DNA of 64,000 bases from Halobacteriovoraceae bacterium (GCA_002711995.1 PASN01000016.1:1-64000); one strand, 5' to 3'. Numbered from the stretch's first letter, positions 1-8,991 are shown. Numbers and translations: made by a program. Notes: generated from the letters alone by a model not told the origin.

Positions 1-106
1 AGTAGAGTTGATCACGCCAGTAGCGATGGAAAAAGGTCTTCGTTTTGCAATCCGTGAGGGTGGTAGAACAATTGGCGCAGGAACAGTTACAGAAATTATA
101 GAGTAA
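1..106 (+). CDS. tuf: Elongation factor Tu, C-terminal end (partial)
   Basis: Only the last 34 codons lie in the window; the frame begins at base 2 and ends at TAA 104-106. The peptide contains [20 protein letters not shown], the highly conserved end of EF-Tu domain 3. EF-Tu delivers aminoacyl-tRNA to the ribosome as a GTP complex. Its place directly before rpsJ matches the usual str-S10 junction, although a terminator-like hairpin separates the two here. Confidence 0.95.
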   Translation, partial: VELITPVAMEKGLRFAIREGGRTIGAGTVTEIIE

Positions 107-112
107 TTTTAA

Positions 113-152
113 AAAACAGGGAATTTGCTTGACAAGGCTTATTCCCTGTTTT
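113..152 (+). terminator. Terminator-like hairpin between tuf and rpsJ
   Basis: AAAACAGGGAAT (113-124) and ATTCCCTGTTTT (141-152) are perfect inverted repeats around a 16-nt loop. The 3' arm ends in four Ts and is followed by AAAAA, so it may work in either direction or only partially. The loop carries a TTGACA box, described separately. Confidence 0.6.
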
Positions 153-157
153 AAAAA
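129..157 (+). promoter_or_regulatory. Candidate sigma-70 promoter of the S10 cluster
   Basis: A perfect -35 box TTGACA (129-134) is followed after 17 bp by TAAAAA (152-157), four of six matches to TATAAT. A transcript would start near 164, about 20 nt before rpsJ and its GGAGT ribosome binding site (176-180). The -35 box lies inside the loop of the tuf terminator hairpin. Inference from motif match and spacing only. Confidence 0.5.
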
Positions 158-184
158 GAGCTTCATTTCGATATTGGAGTATAA

Positions 185-493
185 ATGAAAGCAAATAGGT
201 TGAGAATTAAGCTTAGAGCTTACGATTACAATATTCTTGATACTTCGGTTCAAGAGATTGTGCAAACTGCTAAGAATACAGGTGCTAAAGTGGCTGGGCC
301 GATCCCGATGCCAACTGAAATTAATAAGTACACAGTTCTTAGAGGACCACACGTTAACAAAAAGTCTAGAGAGCAGTTTGAAATGAGAACGCACAAAAGA
401 CTTGTCGATATTATCGACCCTACACAGCAGACAGTGGATAGCTTGATGAAGCTTGACCTTTCAGCAGGTGTTGACGTAGAGATCAAATACTAG
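185..493 (+). CDS. rpsJ: 30S ribosomal protein S10
   Basis: This 102-residue protein starts [16 protein letters not shown] and carries the [19 protein letters not shown]-type core seen in S10 (here with [14 protein letters not shown]). S10 belongs to the 30S head and, in other bacteria, also binds NusB in antitermination. It is the first gene of the S10 cluster. GGAGT (176-180) lies 4 nt before the ATG. Length matches the family (about 102-105 residues). Confidence 0.97.
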   Translation: MKANRLRIKLRAYDYNILDTSVQEIVQTAKNTGAKVAGPIPMPTEINKYTVLRGPHVNKKSREQFEMRTHKRLVDIIDPTQQTVDSLMKLDLSAGVDVEIKY

Positions 494-574
494 TATAAGA
501 AGCAAACTTTGTTTGTTTAGTTAAATATTAACCATGAATGCATCCCAATAAGTGGGTGATGCTGTGGAGGCAAA

Positions 575-1228
575 ATGTCAGAAGCAACTAAAATAAGCTT
601 GCCAGCTCTTTACGGAAAGAAAGCTGGTATGACACGTATCTTCGATGAATCAGGCAAGCACATTCCTGTGACTGTCGTTCAATTAATCCCAAATGTAGTT
701 TCCCAAGTTAAAACTTTAGAAAAAGATGGTTACAACGCTTACCAGTTGGCCTACTTCGAAAAAAGAGAAAAACTTGTAAGTAATCCTTTGAAAGGTCACC
801 TGAAAAAAGCAGGCATTGACAAAACTTTCCATAGATTTGCTGAAATAAGATCTGAAGAAGTAAGCGAAGAAAATTTAGGCAAGGAGCTGTCTTTAGAAGT
901 ATTCACCCCAAACACTTTTGTTGACGTAACGAGTACTTCTAAAGGTAAAGGTTTTGCAGGTGCTATGAAAAGACACAACTTTCAAGGTGGTCCTGCTGCG
1001 CACGGTTCAAAATTTCACAGAAGAACTGGTTCAATCGGTAACAGAGCAACACCTGGCCGTGTTTTCCCTCAAAAGAAAATGCCTGGTCACATGGGTGTTG
1101 AAACTAAAACTATCCAAAACCTTCAAGTTGTTGAAGTTAATGAAGAGCAAGGCTACATGCTTATTAAAGGTTCTTTACCTGGCTCCAAGAATGGTTTTGT
1201 GAAAATCGCCAAGGCGCTTAAAAAGTAG
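575..1228 (+). CDS. rplC: 50S ribosomal protein L3
   Basis: This 217-residue protein has the L3 core GKGFAGAMKRHNFQGG followed by SIGNRATPGRVFPQKKMPGH, the loop that reaches the peptidyl-transferase centre. The N-terminus carries a short extension before LYGKKAGMTRIF. The start is set by a strong GGAGG (566-570) 4 nt upstream. The 81-nt gap from rpsJ is the largest gap in the early cluster and holds a small hairpin (540-562) next to the ribosome binding site. Confidence 0.96.
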   Translation: MSEATKISLPALYGKKAGMTRIFDESGKHIPVTVVQLIPNVVSQVKTLEKDGYNAYQLAYFEKREKLVSNPLKGHLKKAGIDKTFHRFAEIRSEEVSEENLGKELSLEVFTPNTFVDVTSTSKGKGFAGAMKRHNFQGGPAAHGSKFHRRTGSIGNRATPGRVFPQKKMPGHMGVETKTIQNLQVVEVNEEQGYMLIKGSLPGSKNGFVKIAKALKK

Positions 1229-1237
1229 GGGTAAATT

Positions 1238-1855
1238 ATGGCTGAAATAACATTAGTAAATTCAAAATTTGAAAAGTCAGGTTCCCTTGAAACAAAAGTT
1301 TCTTTAGATCCTGAAACTATAAGTGCGCCAGCTGTTCACCAAGTTGTAAAAGCTACTTTGGCTGGTAGAAGACAAGGTAATGCTTGCACTAAAAACAGAG
1401 CAAAAGTTAGAGGCGGAGGAGCGAAACCGTTCAAGCAAAAGGGAACTGGTAGAGCTCGTCAAGGTTCTTCAAGATCACCTATCATGGTTGGTGGTGGTAC
1501 CGTTTTTGGTCCTACTCCGAGAGACTTTACTCAAAAAGTTAACAAGAAAATGATGAATAAAGCTATTCAATCAATTCTTGCTGACAAAATGCAAGCAGGT
1601 AAGCTTACAGTTGTAGAGTCTTTTGACTCCAATGGTAAAACCAAGGATATGTTCAAGACTCTTACAGAAAAAAACTTGCTTCCAGGTTTGGTTGTTACTG
1701 AGCAGAAAGACAGTAAAGCAATCTTGGCAGCTAGAAATATTAGAAACGCTAAGGCAATGCCAGTTGAAGGTTTCAGTGTTTACGAGGCAGTGAAGTTTGA
1801 AAACTTGATCATTGAAAAAGCGGCTTTAGAAAAACTATTAAACAGGTTGGGGTAA
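1238..1855 (+). CDS. rplD: 50S ribosomal protein L4
   Basis: This 205-residue protein has the basic L4 tunnel loop GGGAKPFKQKGTGRARQGSS and GGGTVFGPTPRDF. L4 lines the peptide exit tunnel; in E. coli it also represses the S10 operon. The AGGGG ribosome binding site overlaps the rplC stop codon, which suggests translational coupling. The gap to rplW is only 2 nt. Confidence 0.96.
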   Translation: MAEITLVNSKFEKSGSLETKVSLDPETISAPAVHQVVKATLAGRRQGNACTKNRAKVRGGGAKPFKQKGTGRARQGSSRSPIMVGGGTVFGPTPRDFTQKVNKKMMNKAIQSILADKMQAGKLTVVESFDSNGKTKDMFKTLTEKNLLPGLVVTEQKDSKAILAARNIRNAKAMPVEGFSVYEAVKFENLIIEKAALEKLLNRLG

Positions 1856-1857
1856 TT

Positions 1858-2145
1858 ATGCATTTAGAACAAGTATTAATTAAACCATTACTTACAGAGA
1901 AGACCTCACTTGAAACTGAAACGACTAATAGATATGCGTTTTTGGTTCAACCAAAGGCTAGCAAAAACCACATTAAAAGTGCTGTGGAACAATTGTTCGA
2001 TGTGAAAGTAATGAACGTTAAAACAGCTGTTTTACCTGGAAAGGTAAAAAGAGCAGGCCGTCATACAAAAAAGTCTCAATCTTACAAGAAGGCTTACGTT
2101 CAAATTGCTGAAGGTCAAAAACTAGAACTATTTAAAGGTATATAA
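1858..2145 (+). CDS. rplW: 50S ribosomal protein L23
   Basis: This 95-residue protein has the L23 features: an N-terminal LIKPLLTEKTS segment and the VKAMNVKT-type strand (here FDVKVMNVKTAVLPGK), followed by a basic loop RAGRHTKKSQSYKKAYV. L23 sits at the tunnel exit and docks SRP and trigger factor. The start lies directly after the rplD stop, with a purine-rich GGTTGGGG stretch upstream. Confidence 0.95.
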   Translation: MHLEQVLIKPLLTEKTSLETETTNRYAFLVQPKASKNHIKSAVEQLFDVKVMNVKTAVLPGKVKRAGRHTKKSQSYKKAYVQIAEGQKLELFKGI

Positions 2146-2154
2146 GAGGCTAAT

Positions 2155-2979
2155 ATGGGCATTAAAAGATTTAAACCTACATCTCCATCGCTAAGGAAAA
2201 TGGCTGTCTTAAGCTCTGATGGTTTGACAAAAACAGTTGAACCATTGAAGAGGTTTATGGCCAAGAAAACCAAGACTGCTGGTAGAAACGCTTTCGGTAG
2301 AATCACTTCTAGAAGAAGAGGCGGCGGACATAAGCAAAAGTACAGAATTATAGATTTTAAGAGACAAAAAACGGATATCCCAGCTACAGTAAAAGCTATT
2401 CACTACGATCCAAACAGAACTTGCAACATTGCATTGCTTGCTTATGCTGATGGTGAAAAAGCCTACATCCTAGCACCAAACGGTTTAACCGTTGGTGACT
2501 CTGTGATCTCTTCTGAGAGTGCAGATATTAAAGTTGGTAACTCTAAACTTCTTAAAGACATCCCAGTGGGAACCCTAGTTCATAATGTTGAACTTCATCC
2601 TAAAAGTGGTGGACAAATGGCCAGATCTGCAGGTGCTTATGCACAGCTTATGGCTAAAGAAGGAAAAGAAGCTCTTTTACGTTTACCATCAGGTGAGCTA
2701 AGAAGAGTAAAAAGTAATTGTCGTGCAACAATCGGCCAGGTGGGTAATCTTGAGCATGAGCAAGAGAACATCGGTAAAGCTGGTAAAAACAGACTTAGAG
2801 GTAGAAGACCTAAAGTTCGTGGTGTTGCAATGAACCCGGTTGATCACCCACATGGTGGTGGTGAAGGTAGAACTTCTGGTGGTAGACACCCTGTTACACC
2901 ATGGGGTAAGCCAACTAAAGGTGCTAAGACAAGAAAAAATAAACGAACTAACAAGTTCATCGTTAAAAGAAGAAAGTAA
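2155..2979 (+). CDS. rplB: 50S ribosomal protein L2
   Basis: This 274-residue protein is of normal length and shows the L2 signatures: [20 protein letters not shown] in the N-terminal RNA-binding part and [20 protein letters not shown] near the C-terminus, the conserved loop with the histidine at the peptidyl-transferase centre. The C-terminus is very basic ([17 protein letters not shown]). GAGG before the ATG serves as ribosome binding site. Confidence 0.97.
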   Translation: MGIKRFKPTSPSLRKMAVLSSDGLTKTVEPLKRFMAKKTKTAGRNAFGRITSRRRGGGHKQKYRIIDFKRQKTDIPATVKAIHYDPNRTCNIALLAYADGEKAYILAPNGLTVGDSVISSESADIKVGNSKLLKDIPVGTLVHNVELHPKSGGQMARSAGAYAQLMAKEGKEALLRLPSGELRRVKSNCRATIGQVGNLEHEQENIGKAGKNRLRGRRPKVRGVAMNPVDHPHGGGEGRTSGGRHPVTPWGKPTKGAKTRKNKRTNKFIVKRRK

Positions 2980-2994
2980 TTTAGGAGAATATAA

Positions 2995-3273
2995 ATGGCT
3001 CGTTCGATTAAAAAAGGTTTCTTTGTTGACTACCATCTTCTTAAGAAAGCTGATGAAGCAAATGCTGAGGGTAAAGCAAACAAAGTTATTAAAACGTGGT
3101 CCAGAAGATCAACAATTATTCCTGATTTTATTGGTCTAACTTTTGCTGTACATAATGGTAAGAAGTTTATCCCGGTTTACGTAACTGACAATATGGTTGG
3201 TCATAAGCTAGGTGAATTTTCTTTGACCAGAACTTACTACGGCCATGGTGCTGATAAGAAAGGTAAAAAATAG
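2995..3273 (+). CDS. rpsS: 30S ribosomal protein S19
   Basis: This 92-residue protein starts [18 protein letters not shown] and has the S19 core [19 protein letters not shown] and [17 protein letters not shown]19 lies in the 30S head and pairs with S13. TAGGAG lies 6-7 nt before the ATG. Length matches the family. Confidence 0.97.
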   Translation: MARSIKKGFFVDYHLLKKADEANAEGKANKVIKTWSRRSTIIPDFIGLTFAVHNGKKFIPVYVTDNMVGHKLGEFSLTRTYYGHGADKKGKK

Positions 3274-3283
3274 GTAGGTCAAT

Positions 3284-3616
3284 ATGATAGTTGTAAAAAA
3301 TAATAGTGTTAGCAAGTCCGCTAGAAAGGTTAGACAAGTAACTGACCTTATTAGAAGAAAAAAAGTTGAAGAGGCTCTTAGAATCCTACGTTTCAACGAC
3401 AAAAAAGAGATCTCAATCATGCTTACTAAGCTGCTTAACAGTGGCCTACAAATTGCGTCTGATAGCGAAAAATATGATCTTGATAACTTGATTGTCGAAA
3501 CGATTGAGGTTAATGAAGGACCTACTTTGAAGAGGATTCAACCTCGTGCCCAAGGTAGAGCTTTCAGAATAAGAAAAAGAACAAGCTACGTAACAGTCGC
3601 TCTTAAAGAAGCATAA
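3284..3616 (+). CDS. rplV: 50S ribosomal protein L22
   Basis: This 110-residue protein has the L22 helix SVSKSARKVRQVTDLIRRK and the C-terminal hairpin LKRIQPRAQGRAFRIRKRTS, which extends into the exit tunnel next to L4 and is a macrolide-resistance site in other bacteria. The gene follows rpsS by 10 nt and precedes rpsC by 11 nt. Confidence 0.96.
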   Translation: MIVVKNNSVSKSARKVRQVTDLIRRKKVEEALRILRFNDKKEISIMLTKLLNSGLQIASDSEKYDLDNLIVETIEVNEGPTLKRIQPRAQGRAFRIRKRTSYVTVALKEA

Positions 3617-3627
3617 GGAAGTAAATA

Positions 3628-4254
3628 ATGGGACAAAAAGTACATCCATACGGTTTTAGACTAGGGTATATTAAAGATTGGCATTCAAACTGGTATTCCA
3701 AAGACAATTATGGAGCCACTCTTCAAGAAGATTTGAAAATTAGAAAGTACATCGAGAAAAACCTTTCTAACGATGCAATTGCAAAAACTGAAATAACTAG
3801 AACTTCTGACCAGGTAAAGGTAACTGTTTACTCTGCTAAGCCTGGTGTAGCTATTGGAAAGAAGGGTGCTGGAATTGATAAAATCAGAAATGATCTAAAG
3901 AAAATTACAGCAGGAACTCTTTTCTTTAATATTGCCGAAGTTAAAAGACCTGATGCTGAAGCTAAGCTTATTGCTGATAACATTGCTAGCCAACTTGAAA
4001 AAAGAGTTGCATTTAGAAGAGCAATGAAGAAAGTGATGACTCAAGCTTTCCGTTCTGGTGTTAAAGGCATCAAGGTAAAGTGTAGCGGAAGATTGGGTGG
4101 CGCTGAAATGGCAAGAAATGAGGGATACTCTGAAAGGAAAGTACCTCTTCACACTCTTCGTGCTGATATTGATTATGACACTTCCGAAGCTTTGACTACG
4201 TATGGAAAAATTGGTGTTAAGGTTTGGGTTTATAAAGGTGAAATCTACAAATAA
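3628..4254 (+). CDS. rpsC: 30S ribosomal protein S3
   Basis: This 208-residue protein starts MGQKVHPYGFRLGYIKDW and contains the KH domain motif PGVAIGKKGAGIDKI and the C-terminal SGRLGGAEMARNE block. S3 lines the mRNA entry site and acts in helicase function. It is at the short end of the family range because it ends right after the conserved core. AAGGAAG precedes the ATG. Confidence 0.97.
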   Translation: MGQKVHPYGFRLGYIKDWHSNWYSKDNYGATLQEDLKIRKYIEKNLSNDAIAKTEITRTSDQVKVTVYSAKPGVAIGKKGAGIDKIRNDLKKITAGTLFFNIAEVKRPDAEAKLIADNIASQLEKRVAFRRAMKKVMTQAFRSGVKGIKVKCSGRLGGAEMARNEGYSERKVPLHTLRADIDYDTSEALTTYGKIGVKVWVYKGEIYK

Positions 4255-4272
4255 CCCAGTGTCGGATTTTGG

Positions 4273-4309
4273 TTGTTCTAAGAACAAACTGATTATGGGC
4301 ATTGCCCAT
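4273..4309 (+). other. Two adjacent inverted repeats between rpsC and rplP
   Basis: TTGTTCT-A-AGAACAA (4273-4287) is a 7-bp perfect inverted repeat around one base, and ATGGGC-ATT-GCCCAT (4295-4309) is a 6-bp stem with a 3-nt loop. They sit in a 75-nt gap, one of the larger ones inside the cluster, just before the rplP ribosome binding site. There is no T-tract, so they do not look like a terminator. They may be an mRNA processing or regulatory structure. Confidence 0.4.
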
Positions 4310-4329
4310 TACTTGAAAAGAGGTAAAAA

Positions 4330-4737
4330 ATGTTAAGTCCTAAAAAAGTAAAATGGAGAAAGCAGCAGAAAGGCAGAATGAAAGGTGCAGCCCACAGAGG
4401 TAACACCATCACTTTTGGTGAGTTCGCTATTCAAGCTCTAGAACCAGGATATATTACAAATAGACAGATTGAATCTGCCCGTATCGCCATCTCAAGAAAG
4501 ACAAAAAGGGGTGGTAACATATGGATTAAGATATTCCCTGACAAGTCCCTTACTCGTAAGCCAGCTGAAGTAAGAATGGGTAAAGGTAAAGGTTCTCCTG
4601 ATAGTTGGGTTGCAATCGTTAAGCCTGGAAGGGTTATGTTTGAAGTAGGTGGTGTTGAAGGTGAACTTGCTAAAGAGGCTTTGAGACTAGCAACTTACAA
4701 ACTCCCTATAAAAACTAAAATTATAACTAAAGAATAG
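4330..4737 (+). CDS. rplP: 50S ribosomal protein L16
   Basis: This 135-residue protein starts [19 protein letters not shown] and has the L16 signatures [33 protein letters not shown] and [21 protein letters not shown]16 shapes the A-site tRNA elbow region of the 50S subunit. GAGGT lies 6 nt before the ATG. Length is typical. Confidence 0.97.
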   Translation: MLSPKKVKWRKQQKGRMKGAAHRGNTITFGEFAIQALEPGYITNRQIESARIAISRKTKRGGNIWIKIFPDKSLTRKPAEVRMGKGKGSPDSWVAIVKPGRVMFEVGGVEGELAKEALRLATYKLPIKTKIITKE

Positions 4738-4794
4738 TGGAATTATTAGGCGAAGTATTATATATACGGCCAATAAATTTTAGAGGTAAAAAAC

Positions 4795-4989
4795 ATGCTA
4801 AAAATGAGCGAAGTAAATAAAATGGACGCTTCAGCAATTAAAGGTCAAGTCTCTGAACTTAGAAAAAGACTTTTTGAACTTAAGTTGCAAAAAGCAACAA
4901 CTAGTGTTGAGAAATCACACGAGCTAAAAAGCGTAAGAAAAGACATCGCAAGACTTTTAACTGCTTTAAACAGTAAAGAGAGTAATTAA
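4795..4989 (+). CDS. rpmC: 50S ribosomal protein L29
   Basis: This 64-residue two-helix protein has the L29 pattern: [17 protein letters not shown] followed by [13 protein letters not shown]. It binds near the tunnel exit next to L23. TAGAGG (4780-4785) points to the ATG at 4795; an in-frame ATG at 4804 is possible but worse spaced. The gap after rplP is 57 nt and AT-rich with no visible structure. Confidence 0.93.
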   Translation: MLKMSEVNKMDASAIKGQVSELRKRLFELKLQKATTSVEKSHELKSVRKDIARLLTALNSKESN

Positions 4990-4991
4990 TT

Positions 4992-5243
4992 ATGAGTGAT
5001 TCATCAAAAAGATTTAAAAGAAAGCTTAGAGGAACTGTTGTTAGCGACAAGGCTGATAAGACAATTGTTGTAAGAGTTCAAAGAAGATTCAATCACCCTA
5101 TTTATAGTAAGTTTGTGAATAAAACAAAAAAGTACCATGCTCATGACGAGCAAAACCAAGCAAAAGTTGGTGACCTTGTAACAATTATAGAGTCAAGACC
5201 ACATTCTAAGACAAAGAAGTGGGAATTGTTCTCTTCGAAATAG
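4992..5243 (+). CDS. rpsQ: 30S ribosomal protein S17
   Basis: This 83-residue OB-fold protein has the S17 motifs [20 protein letters not shown] and [19 protein letters not shown], ending with a basic tail. It is a primary 16S-binding protein. The gap from rpmC is only 2 nt, and no clear Shine-Dalgarno sequence is present in the AT-rich junction apart from the GAGAG in the rpmC end, so translation is probably coupled to rpmC. Confidence 0.96.
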   Translation: MSDSSKRFKRKLRGTVVSDKADKTIVVRVQRRFNHPIYSKFVNKTKKYHAHDEQNQAKVGDLVTIIESRPHSKTKKWELFSSK

Positions 5244-5267
5244 AAAAGTTTATTTGGGAGAATTCCG

Positions 5268-5639
5268 ATGATACAAATGCAATCAAAATTAGAAGTGGCG
5301 GATAATTCTGGCGCAAGAGTCGTAAAGTGTGTAAAGGTTCTTGGTGGCTCCAAAAGAATGTCAGCTAAGCTAGGCGACGTAGTTGTTGTAGCTGTTCAGC
5401 AGGCTTTACCTGGTGGAAAAATAAAAAAAGGCGATGTTAAAAAAGCCGTAATCGTACGAACAAAATACCCAGTGAGACGAGAAGATGGTTCTTATATCCA
5501 GTTTGACAACAACAGCGTTGTTATTCTTGGTACTCAAGGCCAAGACCCTGTAGGTACTCGTATCTTTGGCCCAGTTGCTAGAGAGCTTAGAAATAAAAAC
5601 TACACTAAGATCTGTTCTTTAGCTCCTGAAGTTCTTTAA
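5268..5639 (+). CDS. rplN: 50S ribosomal protein L14
   Basis: This 123-residue protein starts [19 protein letters not shown] and contains [20 protein letters not shown] and [13 protein letters not shown], the L14 signatures. L14 sits at the subunit interface and forms bridge B8. GGGAG precedes the ATG at normal spacing. It opens the part of the cluster known as the spc operon in E. coli; no separate promoter is obvious here. Confidence 0.97.
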   Translation: MIQMQSKLEVADNSGARVVKCVKVLGGSKRMSAKLGDVVVVAVQQALPGGKIKKGDVKKAVIVRTKYPVRREDGSYIQFDNNSVVILGTQGQDPVGTRIFGPVARELRNKNYTKICSLAPEVL

Positions 5640-5654
5640 TTATATAGGTGAGTT

Positions 5655-5966
5655 ATGCAAAAACTAAAAGTAAATGACGAAGTAATTATTTTGGCAGGAA
5701 AAGATGCTGGCAAAAAAGGAAAAGTTAAAAAAATAAACGCCAAGAAAAAACTAGTAATGGTTGAAGGTGTTAATGTTTTTAAAAAAGCTGTAAAGCCAAC
5801 TCAAGAAAACCCAAATGGTGGGTTTGCTGACATTGAGAAAGGTGTTCATTTGAGCAATGTAGCTGTTGTTTCTCCGAAAACAGGTGGCCCAACTCGAGTG
5901 AGAATTGAAAACAAAGATGGAAAAAAAGTTAGGGTCGCAACTAAATGTGGCTCTGAGTTAAAATAG
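5655..5966 (+). CDS. rplX: 50S ribosomal protein L24
   Basis: This 103-residue protein has an N-terminal KOW motif (DEVIILAGKDAGKKGKVKKI) and the L24 core VEGVNVFKKAVKPTQENPNGG. L24 is an assembly initiator of the 50S subunit. AGGTGAG lies just before the ATG. Length is typical. Confidence 0.96.
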   Translation: MQKLKVNDEVIILAGKDAGKKGKVKKINAKKKLVMVEGVNVFKKAVKPTQENPNGGFADIEKGVHLSNVAVVSPKTGGPTRVRIENKDGKKVRVATKCGSELK

Positions 5967-5978
5967 TAGAGGTTGTCC

Positions 5979-6524
5979 ATGGCAAGTAGACTAAGAACTC
6001 TGTATACATCAGAGGTTAAAAAGAAAATGATGGACAAGTACAATTATAAAAACGTTCATCAAATTCCAAAGTTGGAAAAAATTGTACTTAATAGCGTAAC
6101 ACGTGACGCTGTAACAAATGGTAAAGTGGTTGATAGTATCGTTTCCGATTTAGCTGCAATTTCTGGCCAAAAACCAGTGATCGCTAGAGCTAAAAACTCA
6201 ATCGCATCTTTCAAGCTTAGAGAAGGTCAAGCACTAGGTGCATCTGTTACCCTTAGAGGGGACAGAATGTACGAATTTCTTGATCGTCTGATCTCTTTCT
6301 CCCTTCCAAGAGTAAAAGACTTTAGAGGACTTAACCCTAAAGCTTTTGACGGAAAGGGAAATTACACTTTAGGTGTAAAAGAGCAGATCATGTTTCCTGA
6401 AATCAATTACGACAAGATCGACAAAATTAGAGGAATGGGGATCTCCTTCATTACTACTGCTGATTCAAACGAAGAAGGTAGAGATCTATTAAAAATGTTC
6501 GGAATGCCGTTCAAAGAAAAATAA
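5979..6524 (+). CDS. rplE: 50S ribosomal protein L5
   Basis: This 181-residue protein contains the L5 motifs [44 protein letters not shown]-type (here [16 protein letters not shown]) and [20 protein letters not shown]-type. L5 contacts 5S rRNA and P-site tRNA. I chose ATG 5979 over the in-frame TTG at 5973 because TAGAGG (5966-5971) then has normal spacing and the resulting length equals that of E. coli L5 plus two residues. Confidence 0.96.
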   Translation: MASRLRTLYTSEVKKKMMDKYNYKNVHQIPKLEKIVLNSVTRDAVTNGKVVDSIVSDLAAISGQKPVIARAKNSIASFKLREGQALGASVTLRGDRMYEFLDRLISFSLPRVKDFRGLNPKAFDGKGNYTLGVKEQIMFPEINYDKIDKIRGMGISFITTADSNEEGRDLLKMFGMPFKEK

Positions 6525-6534
6525 GGAAGTAAGC

Positions 6535-6840
6535 ATGGCAAAGATAAGTGCAATTGCAAAAAATAATAGAAGAAAAGAAATGGCCAATAAGGGTGAAGCT
6601 AAGAGAGCTGAGCTTAGAGCCAAAATAAGTGACCCTGAAACTGGTGACGCTGAAAGATTGGAGCTTCAAAAGAAACTTCAAAAGCTTCCACGTGATACTA
6701 GTAGAATCAGAGTAAGAAACAGATGTGAACTTACTGGTAGACCTAGAGGTGTTTACCGTGACTTCAGACTTTCAAGAATTAAGTTTAGAGAACTTGCACA
6801 CCAAGGGATGATTCCAGGTGTAACAAAGTCCAGTTGGTAG
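6535..6840 (+). CDS. rpsN: 30S ribosomal protein S14 (zinc-independent type)
   Basis: This 101-residue protein is the long, zinc-free form of S14: it has [20 protein letters not shown] in the C-terminal half but lacks the paired CxxC motifs of the short zinc form. The end, [17 protein letters not shown], is canonical. AAGGAAG lies before the ATG. Confidence 0.96.
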   Translation: MAKISAIAKNNRRKEMANKGEAKRAELRAKISDPETGDAERLELQKKLQKLPRDTSRIRVRNRCELTGRPRGVYRDFRLSRIKFRELAHQGMIPGVTKSSW

Positions 6841-6852
6841 GAGAAATAAATT

Positions 6853-7233
6853 ATGATGACTGATCCATTGGCAGATATGCTTACAAGAATTAGAAATGGA
6901 ATGAGAGCAGGCCATGCTAAGGTTGATATTCCTGCTAGCAAAATGAAAGCTAACGTTTGTAAAGTCCTTAAAGAAGAAGGCTTTATTAAAAATTTTAAAA
7001 TTGTATCGAAAGAAAACACTATTACTATCCGTGTTGCTCTAAAAGAGGGTGCTCTTGTGGGTCTTCAAAGAGTATCTAAACCGGGTCTTCGCGTTTATAA
7101 AGGATACAGAGAAATGCCACGTGTATTAAGTGGTCTAGGAATTTCTGTAGTTTCAACGTCTGCAGGTATCGTTTCTTCACGTAAAGCTAAAGCAATGAAG
7201 CTTGGTGGAGAAGTTCTCTGCAATGTTTGGTAG
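6853..7233 (+). CDS. rpsH: 30S ribosomal protein S8
   Basis: This 126-residue protein starts with [20 protein letters not shown] after one extra Met and has the S8 C-terminal block [20 protein letters not shown]. In E. coli S8 binds 16S rRNA and represses the spc operon. Two adjacent ATG codons (6853 and 6856) are both compatible with the TAGGAG upstream; the first is used here. Confidence 0.96.
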   Translation: MMTDPLADMLTRIRNGMRAGHAKVDIPASKMKANVCKVLKEEGFIKNFKIVSKENTITIRVALKEGALVGLQRVSKPGLRVYKGYREMPRVLSGLGISVVSTSAGIVSSRKAKAMKLGGEVLCNVW

Positions 7234-7242
7234 GAGTTAACC

Positions 7243-7782
7243 ATGTCAAGAATAGGTAAAAAACCAGTTGAAGTACCTGAGAAGGTAAATGTAACTATTA
7301 AAGAAAGATTGGTTGAAGTAAAAGGCCCAAATGGAGCTTTAACTTACACTCACAATCCTGAAGTAGAAGTTTCTCAAAAAGATAACACTTTGGTTGTAAC
7401 ACCGCTAGATAGCTCTAATAAAAGTAGAGCTCTTTGGGGTCTTACAAGAACACTTCTTTCCAATATGGTAGAAGGTGTTACAAAAGGTTTTACAAAGTCA
7501 CTAGAGTTTAACGGTGTAGGTTATAAAGCAGCTGTCTCTGGCAACAAGTTGACCTTAAACTTGGGATATTCTCACCCAATAGATTATGAACTTCCAGAGG
7601 GAGTAACTGCCAAAGTTACAAGAAATGTCATCGACATCTCTGGAGCAAACAAAGAATTAGTAGGTTTTACTGCTGCTAAAATTCGTTCATTTAGACCGCC
7701 TGAGCCTTATAAAGGTAAGGGAGTTAAGTATGCTAATGAAACAATTATTAGAAAAGCTGGTAAAGCAGGCGCTAAGAAGTAG
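7243..7782 (+). CDS. rplF: 50S ribosomal protein L6
   Basis: This 179-residue protein starts MSRIGKKPVEVPEKV and ends with the L6 signature RSFRPPEPYKGKGVKYANE near the C-terminus. L6 has two similar domains and lies by the sarcin-ricin loop. TAGGAG lies before the ATG. Confidence 0.97.
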   Translation: MSRIGKKPVEVPEKVNVTIKERLVEVKGPNGALTYTHNPEVEVSQKDNTLVVTPLDSSNKSRALWGLTRTLLSNMVEGVTKGFTKSLEFNGVGYKAAVSGNKLTLNLGYSHPIDYELPEGVTAKVTRNVIDISGANKELVGFTAAKIRSFRPPEPYKGKGVKYANETIIRKAGKAGAKK

Positions 7783-7789
7783 GTAAGCT

Positions 7790-8164
7790 ATGAGAAAAAC
7801 ATATAAAAAAATTAAGAATGCTTCTAAAGCTAAAATCTATAGAAGAAAGCTCTCTATTCGTAACAAGATCACTGGTACTACTGAAAGACCTAGGATATGT
7901 GCAACAAAAACAAATAAAAACCTTTATGTTCAAGTTATTGATGATACTAAGGGTGAAACAATTGTTTCTGTTCAAACTTTCGGCAAGCAGGCAAGTGAAG
8001 GTCGTGCAAATGTTGAAGGAGCTAAGGCTGTTGGAGCTGATGTAGCAAAAGCACTGTCTGGTAAAAATATTAAGAATGCAGTTTTTGATAGAAACGGTAG
8101 AAAGTATACGGGCGTAATTGCTGCTCTTGCCGATTCAATCAGAGAGAACGGAATTCAGATTTAA
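7790..8164 (+). CDS. rplR: 50S ribosomal protein L18
   Basis: This 124-residue protein shows the L18 features: [24 protein letters not shown]-type ([12 protein letters not shown]) and the C-terminal [24 protein letters not shown]18 binds 5S rRNA together with L5. The gap after rplF is 7 nt. Confidence 0.96.
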   Translation: MRKTYKKIKNASKAKIYRRKLSIRNKITGTTERPRICATKTNKNLYVQVIDDTKGETIVSVQTFGKQASEGRANVEGAKAVGADVAKALSGKNIKNAVFDRNGRKYTGVIAALADSIRENGIQI

Positions 8165-8176
8165 TAGGGGTAATAA

Positions 8177-8770
8177 ATGACTAATAATACTGAAACAAAA
8201 GAAGCAAAGCCTTCTGAGAAAAAAGCTCCAAGAGGTAGAAAAGGCGGTAAACCTGCTCCAAAGAAAGGCACAGAAGTTGTGGCTGATGTTGAAGAGAGAG
8301 TTGTAGCCGTTAACCGTGTAGCTAAAGTTGTAAAGGGTGGTAGACGCTTCTCTTTCTCCGCTCTTGTTATCGTTGGAGATATGAAGGGTAGAGTTGGTTT
8401 TGGTCTAGGTAAAGCAAAAGAAGTTCCAGATGCTATTAGAAAGGCCAGCCAAGAAGCCGCTAAGAAAATGGTATATATTCCAATCGAAAAAGGAACAATT
8501 CCTCATACAATTTTAGGGGAATTTGACGCTGGTAAGATCCTTTTCCACCCAGCTGCTGAAGGTACTGGTATTAAGGCTGCAGGTGCTTGTCGTACCATCC
8601 TTGAACTTGCGGGTGTTAAGGACGTACTTACAAAGTCACTAAGAGGATCAAACCCTCATAACGTAGTAAAGGCTACTTTTGCTGCATTGAAGGGATTAAG
8701 ATCTGTGGAAGAAATCGCTAAGGCTAGAGGTGTTGAGACCAAAGGTCTACGTATTAGTAGAACAAGATAA
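8177..8770 (+). CDS. rpsE: 30S ribosomal protein S5
   Basis: This 197-residue protein has the S5 double-stranded RNA-binding region [18 protein letters not shown] and [20 protein letters not shown]. It is longer than E. coli S5 (about 167) because of a Lys/Ala/Pro-rich N-terminal extension of about 40 residues before VVAVNRV. S5 takes part in accuracy and helicase activity at the mRNA entry. Confidence 0.96.
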   Translation: MTNNTETKEAKPSEKKAPRGRKGGKPAPKKGTEVVADVEERVVAVNRVAKVVKGGRRFSFSALVIVGDMKGRVGFGLGKAKEVPDAIRKASQEAAKKMVYIPIEKGTIPHTILGEFDAGKILFHPAAEGTGIKAAGACRTILELAGVKDVLTKSLRGSNPHNVVKATFAALKGLRSVEEIAKARGVETKGLRISRTR

Positions 8771-8788
8771 TAAAATCTCAGAGGAATT

Positions 8789-8971
8789 ATGAGCACTATA
8801 ACGATTAAATTAAAAAAAAGTCCTATCTCTTGTACTGAAAAGCAAAAAGCTAATGTAAGAGGGCTAGGTCTTAGAAAAATTGGTTCAGTATCAACTTTGG
8901 AAAACACTCCATCTGTAAGAGGAATGATCAAAAAGATTATTCACATGGTGGAAATTGTTGAAGAAAAATAA
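8789..8971 (+). CDS. rpmD: 50S ribosomal protein L30
   Basis: This 60-residue protein has the short bacterial L30 form: ITIKLKKSPISCTEKQKANV followed by LGLRKIGSVSTLENTPSVRG. AGAGGAATT precedes the ATG. It lies between rpsE and rplO, as usual. Confidence 0.95.
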   Translation: MSTITIKLKKSPISCTEKQKANVRGLGLRKIGSVSTLENTPSVRGMIKKIIHMVEIVEEK

Positions 8972-8991
8972 AAAATCACTTGAGGTAGAAA

